Source of the DNA: Rikenellaceae bacterium | Lineage (GTDB): Bacteria > Bacteroidota > Bacteroidia > Bacteroidales > UBA932 | Assembly: GCA_003542575.1 (NCBI GenBank) | Contig: DPKJ01000002.1 | Location: 1 to 64,000 of the forward strand | Direction: 5' to 3' | Length of the DNA stretch: 64,000 nt | Shown: positions 1-7,578 of the stretch, piece by piece | Position numbering within the stretch: the stretch's first letter is position 1 | How the letters are laid out: each line of letters opens with the position of its first letter | Notes under the pieces: model-generated | The model's database searches: none | Seen by the model: only the letters and a program-made list of their open reading frames with translations | What the model was told of the DNA's origin: nothing | Made by a program: the position numbers and the translations under genes

Positions 1-530
1 GAACCTAGTAAAAGAATATAGATTGCAGACAACGCTAACCAAATATTTATCTCTCCTTTGAATCCGGTTACAGATGCATAATATGGGTCAAACTGTTTAC
101 AAAAAAGTTCAGAAGATGATATTGAAATATATAAAACTATAAAGAGAATAATATATTTTATTGATCTCAATATAGAATCTATGACAGAGCCATCGTTGAC
201 AACAATCTCTTTAATTTGAAATTTATCTCTTAATCTTCCTAATTTCTCAGTAATGAATCCCAGAGGGCATAAAAAAGCACAAAAAAGCTTGCCAAGCAAA
301 AAAGCAGAAATTAAAAGCAGAATACCCAATGTTATTTGCACAGTAGTCATATCGCAAGCAAGCGATCCAGTAATAAAGTATGCAGATATAGCTTGGATGC
401 CCCCAAATGGACAGAGTGATTCAGGATTGAAAGTTGATGCTTTACCTGCAAATTTGAATGCAAACAGGGCAATAGCAACAATTATTGCCAACTGTATAGA
501 TTTACGCAAGAGTGACAATTTGATTCTCAT
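1..530 (-). CDS. Membrane 4Fe-4S binding protein (NapH/CcoG/NosR-like), 3' part outside window
   Basis: The minus frame is open from an ATG at 530 to the window edge (about 176 residues seen), with AGGAGATC just upstream as a good ribosome binding site. Residues 11-28 and 66-82 look like membrane helices. SLCPFGG at 38-44 and FCAFLCPLGF at 83-92 (C84-x3-C88-P) resemble the Cys-Pro motifs of the Fer4_5 polyferredoxin membrane family, which passes electrons across the inner membrane. Further cluster motifs would lie in the missing C-terminal part. The exported ferredoxin-like gene 98 bases upstream is probably its partner and co-transcribed. Family assignment is fairly safe; the electron donor and acceptor are unknown. 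Confidence 0.72.
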   Translation of the reverse strand, partial: MRIKLSLLRKSIQLAIIVAIALFAFKFAGKASTFNPESLCPFGGIQAISAYFITGSLACDMTTVQITLGILLLISAFLLGKLFCAFLCPLGFITEKLGRLRDKFQIKEIVVNDGSVIDSILRSIKYIILFIVLYISISSSELFCKQFDPYYASVTGFKGEINIWLALSAIYILLLG

Positions 531-627
531 TTGATCTCCTTTAAATGATTATTCGTGTTGATTTGTATTAGTATTGAGGCTCTTAAATAATAAATAAAAT
601 TTTTCACAATAGTCTATTTGATTTTAT

Positions 628-933
628 TTACGGAACATACATAATACATTCAGAGGGACACATATCCGCAGCATCTCTAATAACATCTTGATGTGCTGGT
701 GTTGGGTTATCATAGAAATGCATCTTAAATTCTACATGGTAATTGTTATAGATACCAAACCAGGCTGTTACATAGTTTGGAGAATAAAAAAATGGTTCTC
801 CTTCATCGATACACACACCGCAAGCCATGCATTCTGGCTCTCCAATACTTGCAGATACCATTGATTTTGCCGTATAGCCTACTGTCATTAACACAGTTGC
901 CAAGAAAATTGAAATAATAATGTTTTTTTTCAT
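628..933 (-). CDS. Exported ferredoxin-like small protein
   Basis: A 101-residue protein with a Sec-type signal (MKKN then hydrophobic 5-20). The mature part has C35-x2-C38-x2-C41 and a C-terminal C92-x3-C96 (CPSEC), the same spacing as the cytosolic ferredoxin at 21266-21499, which suggests a single 4Fe-4S cluster plus one extra Cys. A cluster protein sent out by Sec rather than Tat is unusual, so the cysteines could instead form disulfides. The short signal-bearing form next to a beta-propeller remnant also recalls the NVEALA-type peptides that neighbour BF3164-like lipoproteins. It sits directly upstream of the membrane Fe-S gene on the same strand. Function not known. Confidence 0.6.
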   Translation of the reverse strand: MKKNIIISIFLATVLMTVGYTAKSMVSASIGEPECMACGVCIDEGEPFFYSPNYVTAWFGIYNNYHVEFKMHFYDNPTPAHQDVIRDAADMCPSECIMYVP

Positions 934-1398
934 AACTGTAGTTTTAAAAAAATAATTAAATTAAGTACATGGACTATTGTGAAATATTTCTTAATTCATC
1001 TGTTTGTATAACAATTGTTATTACTCAAATAATGACAATGTCAGAGGCAGTTTAGCAAAAGGAAAAATAATTGTGGAGCATCCACAATTTTATTTCAGAT
1101 TTATCTCTTCATTAAAAAATTTCAAATTTTGTAAACGCGAAAATGCAATTGTGAAAATATCGATTAAAATTCAATTAACCAAATAATTACGGAGATATGT
1201 GCGTAAAAAATGATAGCAAATCTTCGAAAACCCAATCTCCTGTTGGATTTCCGATTAAATTAAAAATAATCATCAGATTAGATTATTGATCAGAACTTTA
1301 CAAAAAATAATGAAACATTATTAATATTTCGCTTAATTATTTATAAAGAAACAGCTGATTCGACAAGGGGGTTGATTAGTATCTCTTGGTATTTATGA
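934..1398. other. AT-rich intergenic stretch, no supported gene
   Basis: About 465 bases between the exported ferredoxin gene and the beta-propeller remnant. A 60-codon plus-strand frame at 1004-1186 has no ribosome binding site, low complexity (Asn, Lys, Phe rich) and no family likeness. No RNA gene is visible. The stretch may be decayed sequence from the same lost beta-propeller locus. Confidence 0.5.
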
Positions 1399-1596
1399 TT
1401 ATTGTTTTAGTTTCACCCTAACTATCACCGGGTTATCGGTATCTTTAAGATTGTCTGCAATACTCTTAAATTTATCCGATACTTTATGTGTCTCTGCGTG
1501 GGCTTTAAACTCGTGTGTATACAAATATGTTATGAGGTAGCCGTCTGAACTCACATATTTTGGCCACACAGCAGGGCCCCCTTCAAAGTCCTCCAC
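1399..1596 (-). pseudogene. 3' remnant of a 6-bladed beta-propeller (BF3164/DUF4221-like) gene
   Basis: The minus frame gives about 65 residues from a GTG, extending back only about 17 more codons to a stop. The text ending in SLKDTDNPVIVRVKLKQ-like sequence (here NLKDTDNPVIVRVKLK) with FVEDFEGGPAVWPKYVSSDG before it matches the last blade of Bacteroidota 6-bladed beta-propeller lipoproteins, which are normally about 350-400 residues with a signal peptide. No start region, signal or upstream blades are present. The DUF4143 ATPase gene lies where the 5' part should be. I read it as a truncated gene left by insertion or deletion. Confidence 0.5.
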
Positions 1597-1658
1597 AAAC
1601 CCTAGTTGGTTGATTTTGAAAACTCTAATTTTAAATATCCGGTCTTTTTAAAGATAAG

Positions 1659-2924
1659 TTATTCATTAAACAACTCCCATGCTCTGACATGCTTAATTCC
1701 GCCCCGCAGAGGAAGCACAACATCATCAAGCGATACCACAACTTTTTCAAAGTTATCATCTATCGCCTCAAGAGCCGAATACTCCCGCTCAACTGTTGCT
1801 TTGTCGGTTAACATATATGAGCACTGCAGATATACTATGCGATCGGCCTTTTTTGCAACAAAATCTACCTCCTTACCTCTGAGAGATCCTACATAGACAC
1901 TAAAACCAGCCCGCTTCAAATGCAAATAAACCAGATTCTCTACCAGGTAACCATAGCCATATCCAAATCCCGGATATAGATAGTTTTTATAACACAAGTC
2001 ATTTACATAGTATTTAGCATTGCCCGATAAAGTCTCCTTGCCTTTAATGTCATATCTGTCACATTTATGAATAAGGAAACTATCCTCTATATAGCCAATG
2101 TATGTAGAGACAATATCATAACCTATCTTTCTTCCTTTACTCTTAAAATACTTAACTATGTTAGGGATTGAGATAAGATTTGATGCATTGTTGACTAAGA
2201 AGGCAAAGAGATCCTCAAGTAACTTTGGCTCCCTTATATTATTGCGTTGGATTATATCCCGCAGCAACACAGTATCCTTGACGGCAGATACATAGTTTCG
2301 CCTTAGTTCCGGGTTGTTTATTAAAAATAATTCCGGCAGACCTCCACCGCTCATATATTCTGAGTAGCTAATACGCCCCGGCTCCTTTTTGGTTATTCCC
2401 AGATACTCACTATAGCTCAGTGGGAAAATTTCGATATTAACATATCTCCCCGACAACAGAGTAGCCAGCTCTCCTGATAGCATTTTTGAGTTCGAACCGG
2501 TAATAAACAATTCATAACTGTCTGAATAATCTTGTGAGTAAGAATTTACAACCCTCTCCCATTGTTCAATATTCTGAATTTCATCTATGAAAATATAAAC
2601 CCTGCCCTGTGGCTTAAGCTCCTTTATATATGTTTTTATCAACTCATCCAGCTCTTTGTGGGTTTTAAGGAAATCGAAGTCAGTGAACTCTCTGTTTATA
2701 ATGAGGATATTAACAGGGTTGACTCCTTGTGAAACTAACTCCGCGGCTACTTGTCGTAATATATAGCTTTTACCGGAACGCCGTTGCCCTACAAGCACTT
2801 TCACAAGTCTGGTGCCTGTAAAATCAATAATTTTTTGGGTGTAGCTTTCTCTCTTAAATCCAAAATCAAACGACTTTTTCCCCCACAGGTTATACTTTTC
2901 CAGTAATTTGAAATATTCTTCCAT
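1659..2924 (-). CDS. AAA family ATPase with DUF4143 domain
   Basis: A 421-residue ATPase. Walker A is GQRRSGKS at 46-53, Walker B IFIDE at 111-115, and a sensor-like FITGSNSKML lies near 140-149, together an AAA_14 domain. The C-terminal third is DUF4143, with GKEVDFV and YLQCSY resembling a degenerate restriction-like fold. These proteins are frequent accessory genes in Bacteroidota with no settled role; some behave like toxin or transposition-associated ATPases. The gene stands alone, bounded downstream by a broken beta-propeller gene, which suggests it arrived by transfer. A 16-bp perfect palindrome lies 32 bases before the start. Confidence 0.88.
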   Translation of the reverse strand: MEEYFKLLEKYNLWGKKSFDFGFKRESYTQKIIDFTGTRLVKVLVGQRRSGKSYILRQVAAELVSQGVNPVNILIINREFTDFDFLKTHKELDELIKTYIKELKPQGRVYIFIDEIQNIEQWERVVNSYSQDYSDSYELFITGSNSKMLSGELATLLSGRYVNIEIFPLSYSEYLGITKKEPGRISYSEYMSGGGLPELFLINNPELRRNYVSAVKDTVLLRDIIQRNNIREPKLLEDLFAFLVNNASNLISIPNIVKYFKSKGRKIGYDIVSTYIGYIEDSFLIHKCDRYDIKGKETLSGNAKYYVNDLCYKNYLYPGFGYGYGYLVENLVYLHLKRAGFSVYVGSLRGKEVDFVAKKADRIVYLQCSYMLTDKATVEREYSALEAIDDNFEKVVVSLDDVVLPLRGGIKHVRAWELFNE

Positions 2925-2955
2925 AGCCTAATATTTTGCACCAATATACAAATAA

Positions 2956-2971
2956 TTCGTTTATAAACGAA
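2956..2971. promoter_or_regulatory. 16-bp perfect palindrome, candidate operator
   Basis: TTCGTTTATAAACGAA is a perfect palindrome 32 bases upstream of the DUF4143 ATPase start. Its symmetry and position fit a dimeric repressor site or autoregulation, but no regulator is encoded next to it. In AT-rich sequence some palindromes arise by chance, although the CG steps make this one less trivial. Confidence 0.35.
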
Positions 2972-3342
2972 GATATTTCATATCTTTTATCTTAATAATT
3001 ATGTTGTGGAGGAAATTTGATACACTTAACTACCTGTAATAAGCCACTTAAAATAAAAACTTTTCACCTTACTCTTATCCAATATTCAGCAAACTGTCAG
3101 CAAGTTGTGAGTGTTCTGTGGGCAAATAGCCCGACTATATTGTTTATATTCCGCCGGCATTGTAAAATGCCATTATGTGCTATATATTAGCGCTTTAAGA
3201 GAAATTTGTCAAAAATGTCAAATTTATTCCTCATTAAATGCTGACAAGTGACTGAAATGTTGCTGAAAATGTGAATTCATTTTTGGTTTAATATACAAGA
3301 ACAAGAGTAAATATTCTTTATAATGGCAATCAAAAATTTTTC

Positions 3343-3350
3343 TACTTTTG
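3343..3350 (+). promoter_or_regulatory. Bacteroidota-type -7 box for EamA gene
   Basis: TACTTTTG fits TAnnTTTG and ends four bases before the ATG at 3355, so the transcript would be leaderless or nearly so. No clear TTTG is seen at the -33 position. Confidence 0.45.
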
Positions 3351-3354
3351 CCGC

Positions 3355-4386
3355 ATGCAATATTTTGGTGAATTTATATCAATTTCGGTTGCGGTATCGT
3401 GGACCTTTACCGCTCTCTTTTTTGAATTTGCGGGCAAGAGAATCGGCTCACTGTCAGTAAATCTGCTGAGGCTCTTTTTTGCCTTCTTCCTGCTTGGCAC
3501 AATGCTTTACTTTACAACCGGCTCTTTCTGGCCGGCCGGAGCTGACGCAAAGACATGGGTGTGGATGTCGCTTTCGGGAGTTGTTGGTTTTGTATTTGGG
3601 GACTTATGCCTGTTTTATTCATACATATTAATTACTGCAAGGTTTTCTCAGCTTTTGATGACTCTTGCACCACCGTTTGCGGCTCTGTTCGGGTGGATGC
3701 TTCTTGGTGAAAAATTATCGCCAATGGGTTTTCTTGGGATGTCTGTGACGTTGCTGGGTATTGCAATCTCTATTCTTAAACGGGGTTCTGCAAACGGCGG
3801 CAAAGCAAATTCGGGTGATACGCTTGTTGCGGGCACCAGTAACCTGACGGTAGTTGCCTGCTGTGAAAAAGAGAAAACAAGCTTTTTGAAAAAGATTACT
3901 CCGAATGTGTCGCTGCACCTGCCTTTAAAGGGTGTTTTGCTTGGTATTGGCGGAGCTTTGGGACAAGGGCTGGGTATTGTTCTCAGTAAGCAGGGGATGA
4001 ATCACTACTCTGTGGCTGCTGCAGGCAGTGAGGTTGCTTCATATATCCCTTTTGCAGCTACACAGATGAGAATAATAACCGGAGCAATCGGATTTGCCCT
4101 TATTATACTTCTCACCAAAAGAGTGGGGGTGCTTAGAGAGGGAATTAAAGATAAGAGAGCAATGGGTGCAATTTTCATGGGGGCAATTTTTGGCCCTTTC
4201 ATCGGAGTCTCACTCTCTCTGATGGCAGTTCAATACACCAATACCGCCGTGGCTTCTACGATTATGGCCACTACACCAATAATAATTCTTATCCCTTATG
4301 TGTTGTTTTATAAGCGTAAGGTGACCTTCATTGAGGTGTTAGGGGCGATTCTGAGTGTTGGGGGTGTCTCGCTGTTTTTCCTTTAA
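3355..4386 (+). CDS. EamA/DMT family transporter
   Basis: A 343-residue integral membrane protein with two EamA halves of about five helices each, the usual drug/metabolite transporter fold (typically about 290-300 residues). The halves show the family signs: conserved small residues in the first helices, FGDLCLFYSYILI near 82-94, and LGEKLSPMGFLGMSVTLLGI near 116-135. An extra hydrophilic linker of about 50 residues (roughly 140-190) with CCEKEK separates the halves and explains the length. Substrate cannot be told from sequence; exporters of amino acids or metabolites are common in the family. It is convergent with radA. Confidence 0.88.
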   Translation: MQYFGEFISISVAVSWTFTALFFEFAGKRIGSLSVNLLRLFFAFFLLGTMLYFTTGSFWPAGADAKTWVWMSLSGVVGFVFGDLCLFYSYILITARFSQLLMTLAPPFAALFGWMLLGEKLSPMGFLGMSVTLLGIAISILKRGSANGGKANSGDTLVAGTSNLTVVACCEKEKTSFLKKITPNVSLHLPLKGVLLGIGGALGQGLGIVLSKQGMNHYSVAAAGSEVASYIPFAATQMRIITGAIGFALIILLTKRVGVLREGIKDKRAMGAIFMGAIFGPFIGVSLSLMAVQYTNTAVASTIMATTPIIILIPYVLFYKRKVTFIEVLGAILSVGGVSLFFL

Positions 4387-4411
4387 AACTGATTTGTAAA
4401 CCTGCCGGACA

Positions 4412-4443
4412 GTGTCATTGCTGCCCGGTGTCGTTGCTGCCCT
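4412..4443. repeat. Two tandem 16-bp units between EamA gene and radA
   Basis: GTGTCATTGCTGCCCG is followed directly by GTGTCGTTGCTGCCCT (14 of 16 identical), in the gap between two convergent genes. No T-tract follows, so it is not a clear terminator. Probably slippage-derived. Confidence 0.5.
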
Positions 4444-4452
4444 GCTACTGAA

Positions 4453-5829
4453 TTAAAAATCTCCTTGCCTGAAAAGCACCTTCACAAGATCGGGGATATC
4501 CTGAAGGGTTACTACAGTTATTGCCGATTTGGTCTTGGGTTTGTTATATGCCGATATAAAGATCTTTTCAAAACCAAGTTTCTCTGCCTCGGCTATTCTT
4601 CTTTCGGTCTGGGCAACCGGCCTGATTTCGCCGCTAAGCCCTACCTCCGCTGCAAAGCAGTATTTCTGTGAGATTGAGACATCAAAATTTGATGAGAGTA
4701 TTGCACATACAACTGCAAGGTCACATGCAGGGTCACTCACCTTTAAGCCTCCGGCCATGTTCAGAAAGACATCCTTTGATGAAAGGTGAAAACCTGCTCG
4801 TTTTTCCAGAACGGCAAGCAACATATTCATTCTTCTTACATCAAACCCGGTTCCCGATCTTTGAGGTGTTCCGTAGGCTGCTGTGCTGACAAGAGCTTGT
4901 GTCTCAATTAAAAATGGTCTCGTGCCATCGAGCATTGCCGAAACCGCTATTCCGGATAGGTTCTCTTTGTGCATTGGGATGAGCATTTCAGATGGGTTGC
5001 TCACTTCCCGAAGCCCGGTGTTTACCATTTCGTAGATTGCAAGTTCTGCCGTAGAGCCGAATCTGTTTTTAATGCTTCGTAGTATTCTGTATGAGTGTCG
5101 GGTATCTCCTTCAAACTGTAGCACAACATCTACAATGTGTTCAAGTATTTTTGGTCCCGCGATCATTCCGTCTTTTGTAATGTGACCAATTAAAAAGACA
5201 GGAGTGTTTGTCTCCTTGGCATATTTTAGCAGCATGGCAGCACACTCTCTAACCTGAGAAACTGAGCCGGGTGAGCTTTCAATAAGTTGGGAATAAACGG
5301 TTTGAATAGAGTCAATTATTATTAACTGAGGTTGGCTCTCAATTGCTCTGTTTAAAATGTTTTCAAGCAGGGTTTCGCTCAGAATGTAACAGTTGGTGTG
5401 GTCTCCGCCAAGTCTTTGGGCTCTGAGTTTAATCTGGTTGGCACTCTCTTCTCCCGACACATAAAGTGTCTTTAGTCCCGGGCAGTGGAGGGGAATTTGA
5501 AGAGAGAGGGTCGATTTTCCTATACCCGGTTCTCCTCCTATGAGTACCATTGAGCCGGCTACCAGACCTCCTCCCAAAATTCTGTCAAGCTCTCCGTTGC
5601 CAAGTGAAATTCTGTTCTCTCCTGTAAAGGTGATCTCGGACAATAATTCCGGTTTTGGGTTTCTTACCGACAGAAACCCTGATGACCTCGAACCTGCACC
5701 TCCCGCATCCTTACTCACAATCTCCTCCTGAAGGGTATTCCACTCTCCGCAGGCGGGACATCTCCCCAACCATTTTGCGCTCTCGTTTCCGCACGATGTG
5801 CAGAACCAGGCCTTTTTGATTTTTGCCAT
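4453..5829 (-). CDS. radA: DNA repair protein RadA
   Basis: A 458-residue RecA-like branch-migration helicase that processes recombination intermediates. An N-terminal zinc finger (CTSC and CPAC, about residues 9-27) is followed by Walker A GGEPGIGKST near 97-106, the RadA-specific KNRFG motif, and a C-terminal Lon-like domain. I chose the ATG at 5829 (MAKIKKAW) over one seven codons upstream. It gives the usual family length, and a -7 box at 5848-5855 would put the transcription start near 5842, inside the longer version. Monocistronic, convergent with the EamA gene. Confidence 0.97.
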   Translation of the reverse strand: MAKIKKAWFCTSCGNESAKWLGRCPACGEWNTLQEEIVSKDAGGAGSRSSGFLSVRNPKPELLSEITFTGENRISLGNGELDRILGGGLVAGSMVLIGGEPGIGKSTLSLQIPLHCPGLKTLYVSGEESANQIKLRAQRLGGDHTNCYILSETLLENILNRAIESQPQLIIIDSIQTVYSQLIESSPGSVSQVRECAAMLLKYAKETNTPVFLIGHITKDGMIAGPKILEHIVDVVLQFEGDTRHSYRILRSIKNRFGSTAELAIYEMVNTGLREVSNPSEMLIPMHKENLSGIAVSAMLDGTRPFLIETQALVSTAAYGTPQRSGTGFDVRRMNMLLAVLEKRAGFHLSSKDVFLNMAGGLKVSDPACDLAVVCAILSSNFDVSISQKYCFAAEVGLSGEIRPVAQTERRIAEAEKLGFEKIFISAYNKPKTKSAITVVTLQDIPDLVKVLFRQGDF

Positions 5830-5847
5830 AAACTTGAATTTGTGAGA

Positions 5848-5855
5848 CAAATATA
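5848..5855 (-). promoter_or_regulatory. -7 box for radA
   Basis: On the minus strand the bases read TATATTTG, fitting TAnnTTTG, 18 bases before the chosen radA start at 5829. It helps decide that start. Confidence 0.5.
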
Positions 5856-5879
5856 CGAAAATAGATTCCCAAATTCTAT

Positions 5880-5887
5880 TATCTTTG
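5880..5887 (+). promoter_or_regulatory. -7 box for serine hydrolase gene
   Basis: TATCTTTG fits TAnnTTTG. The transcript would start near 5893 and carry a leader of about 110 bases. The leader can fold: AACCGAC (5889-5895) with GTCGGTT (5940-5946) and CTGCTT (5906-5911) with AAGCAG (5931-5936). Confidence 0.45.
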
Positions 5888-6003
5888 TAACCGACCGATT
5901 TTAACCTGCTTATTTAAAACGTGCATAATCAAGCAGTTAGTCGGTTAAATAAATAATAGTGGGAATTTTCCGTTAAATGGATGAAAATTTTAAACCAGAT
6001 ATT

Positions 6004-7554
6004 ATGAAAAAACTTATCGGGACATTACTGCCCCTTTTTTTAATTATTGCAGCTCCTGTGTTTTCACAGGACAATGAGGCGATCATTCGAAAAACCGAAG
6101 AGTACGCCAAAAAGGTTCAGGCACAGTGGCAGATACCGGGCATGGCCATTTCTGTGGTTAAAGATGGAAAGATGATCTATTCGAATGGATTTGGGGTGAA
6201 GGAGCTTGGGAAGGACGAAAAGATTGATGCCAACACTCTTTTTCAGATAGGTTCTGTTTCAAAATCGTTCACTGCAGCTGTTATGGCTTCTCTGGTTGAG
6301 GAGGGTAAGGTTAAGTGGGAAGATACAGTGAAAAACATACTGCCTGATTTTAAGATGTACGATAAATGGGTGGAGTCAAATCTGCAGGTGAAAGATATTA
6401 TGACTCACAGAACCGGCCTTCAGGGGCAGCTTGGCACCTATATTCCAAATATGGGCTACGAAAGGGAGGACATTTATAATATGCTTCCTCTGCTTAAGCC
6501 TAAATACAGCCTTAGAGGATCATACGAATACAACAATATTACATTCATAATCGCATCAAAAATTATTGAAAAACTTACCGGAAAGAGTTGGGAAGATAAT
6601 GTGAGGGAGAGAATTTTTGCTCCTCTGGGAATGACCTCAAGCCGGGTTTTAGGAGATGAATTTGCTGTTGCAGAGAATGTTGCTACTCCTCACGAGTTTG
6701 TTTACAAAAGGGGAAAGATGCTTTCAGACACCACCTGGGTTGATTCTGTTGCGGTTAATCCGCTTTACGGCGATGAGCAGGCTTTGCACTGGCTCACAGT
6801 TATTGGTCCTGCGGGTTCTGTAAGCTCTACTGTAAATGATATGGCCAAGTATCTCCTTTTTCACATAAACAAGGGTTTATATGATGGTAAACAGGTTGTT
6901 GCCAAAGAGCAGATGGAGTATATCAGAAGGGGGCAAACCATCACCTCTCAGGACTCTTCAAGGATTACTCTTTATGGACATTGTTGGTTTGTTGAACAGA
7001 ATAACCGTTACAGGGTAATTTTCCATACGGGAACTACATGGGGTTTTACCGCTTTATGTGCGTATGTGCCGGAATACGACCTTGGAATCATGATTTTGGT
7101 AAACTCAGAAGCTCCTGCTTTTCCGCGCTATGCGATAATGAGAAGGATGATTGACCTCTACAAAGGCTATCCTGATAAGGATTACAATACTCAGTTTTAT
7201 GATGAATGGCTTGCCTCTTCAAAAAAGAGCCAGCTTACTTCAATGAAAAAAGAGGCAGAAAAGGAGAAGCTACCTGCTCCCGACGCCAAATTGCTACCGG
7301 GTACTTATGATAAGGGCGCTCTGTTTGGAAAGGCTTATGTTACCATTGAGAACGGTGATTTGTATATAAAGATTGGCCCTAAGGGCTGGAAGAGCAAATT
7401 GTCTCACAATAATGGCAATGAGTATGCCTTTAGAATGGGAGGAAATGAATTTAAAGTAACATTCGAAATTGATAAAAAGACTGGAAAGTGTACAGGATTT
7501 GACATAAACTTCGGTTATACCGAAAACTTTGGAGCCTGGACTAAATTAAAATAA
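6004..7554 (+). CDS. Secreted serine hydrolase, class C beta-lactamase family, with DUF3471-like C-terminus
   Basis: About 516 residues from MKKLIGTLLP, a clean signal peptide cut after VFSQ; an in-frame ATG nine codons upstream would spoil the signal, so I start at 6004. The catalytic Ser-x-x-Lys is SVSK (about 84-87), followed by a YEYNN Tyr-x-Asn motif and an HTGTTWG motif replacing KTG. The last 100 or so residues form a DUF3471-like beta domain. Such periplasmic enzymes act on peptides or peptidoglycan fragments; true beta-lactamase activity is not implied. The AbgT transporter gene follows 24 bases later, so release and uptake of a peptide or amide may be coupled. Confidence 0.9.
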   Translation: MKKLIGTLLPLFLIIAAPVFSQDNEAIIRKTEEYAKKVQAQWQIPGMAISVVKDGKMIYSNGFGVKELGKDEKIDANTLFQIGSVSKSFTAAVMASLVEEGKVKWEDTVKNILPDFKMYDKWVESNLQVKDIMTHRTGLQGQLGTYIPNMGYEREDIYNMLPLLKPKYSLRGSYEYNNITFIIASKIIEKLTGKSWEDNVRERIFAPLGMTSSRVLGDEFAVAENVATPHEFVYKRGKMLSDTTWVDSVAVNPLYGDEQALHWLTVIGPAGSVSSTVNDMAKYLLFHINKGLYDGKQVVAKEQMEYIRRGQTITSQDSSRITLYGHCWFVEQNNRYRVIFHTGTTWGFTALCAYVPEYDLGIMILVNSEAPAFPRYAIMRRMIDLYKGYPDKDYNTQFYDEWLASSKKSQLTSMKKEAEKEKLPAPDAKLLPGTYDKGALFGKAYVTIENGDLYIKIGPKGWKSKLSHNNGNEYAFRMGGNEFKVTFEIDKKTGKCTGFDINFGYTENFGAWTKLK

Positions 7555-7578
7555 TTATAAACTTTTAAAAATGACAAA

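Larger units (their letters stand above)
2925..3354. other. Intergenic region between divergent ATPase and EamA genes
   Basis: About 430 bases without a supported gene. It contains the palindrome at 2956-2971, two small hairpins (GGGC-AAATA-GCCC near 3122 and GGCATT-GTA-AATGCC near 3154-3169) and the EamA promoter at its right end. No RNA gene was recognised. Confidence 0.5.

Noticed and set aside
253..534. 93-codon plus-strand frame at the left edge
   Set aside because: It is the antisense shadow of the membrane Fe-S gene, whose minus frame has a ribosome binding site, membrane helices and Cys-Pro motifs.
767..773. Another GTTACAT
   Set aside because: It lies inside a coding region, with no second half-site 21 bp away and no ATTCA after it.
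1004..1186. 60-codon plus-strand frame
   Set aside because: Low-complexity AT-rich translation, no ribosome binding site, no family likeness.
2485..2500. TTCGAACC resembling a tRNA T-loop
   Set aside because: It is within the ATPase gene, and no acceptor stem or anticodon arm can be built around it.
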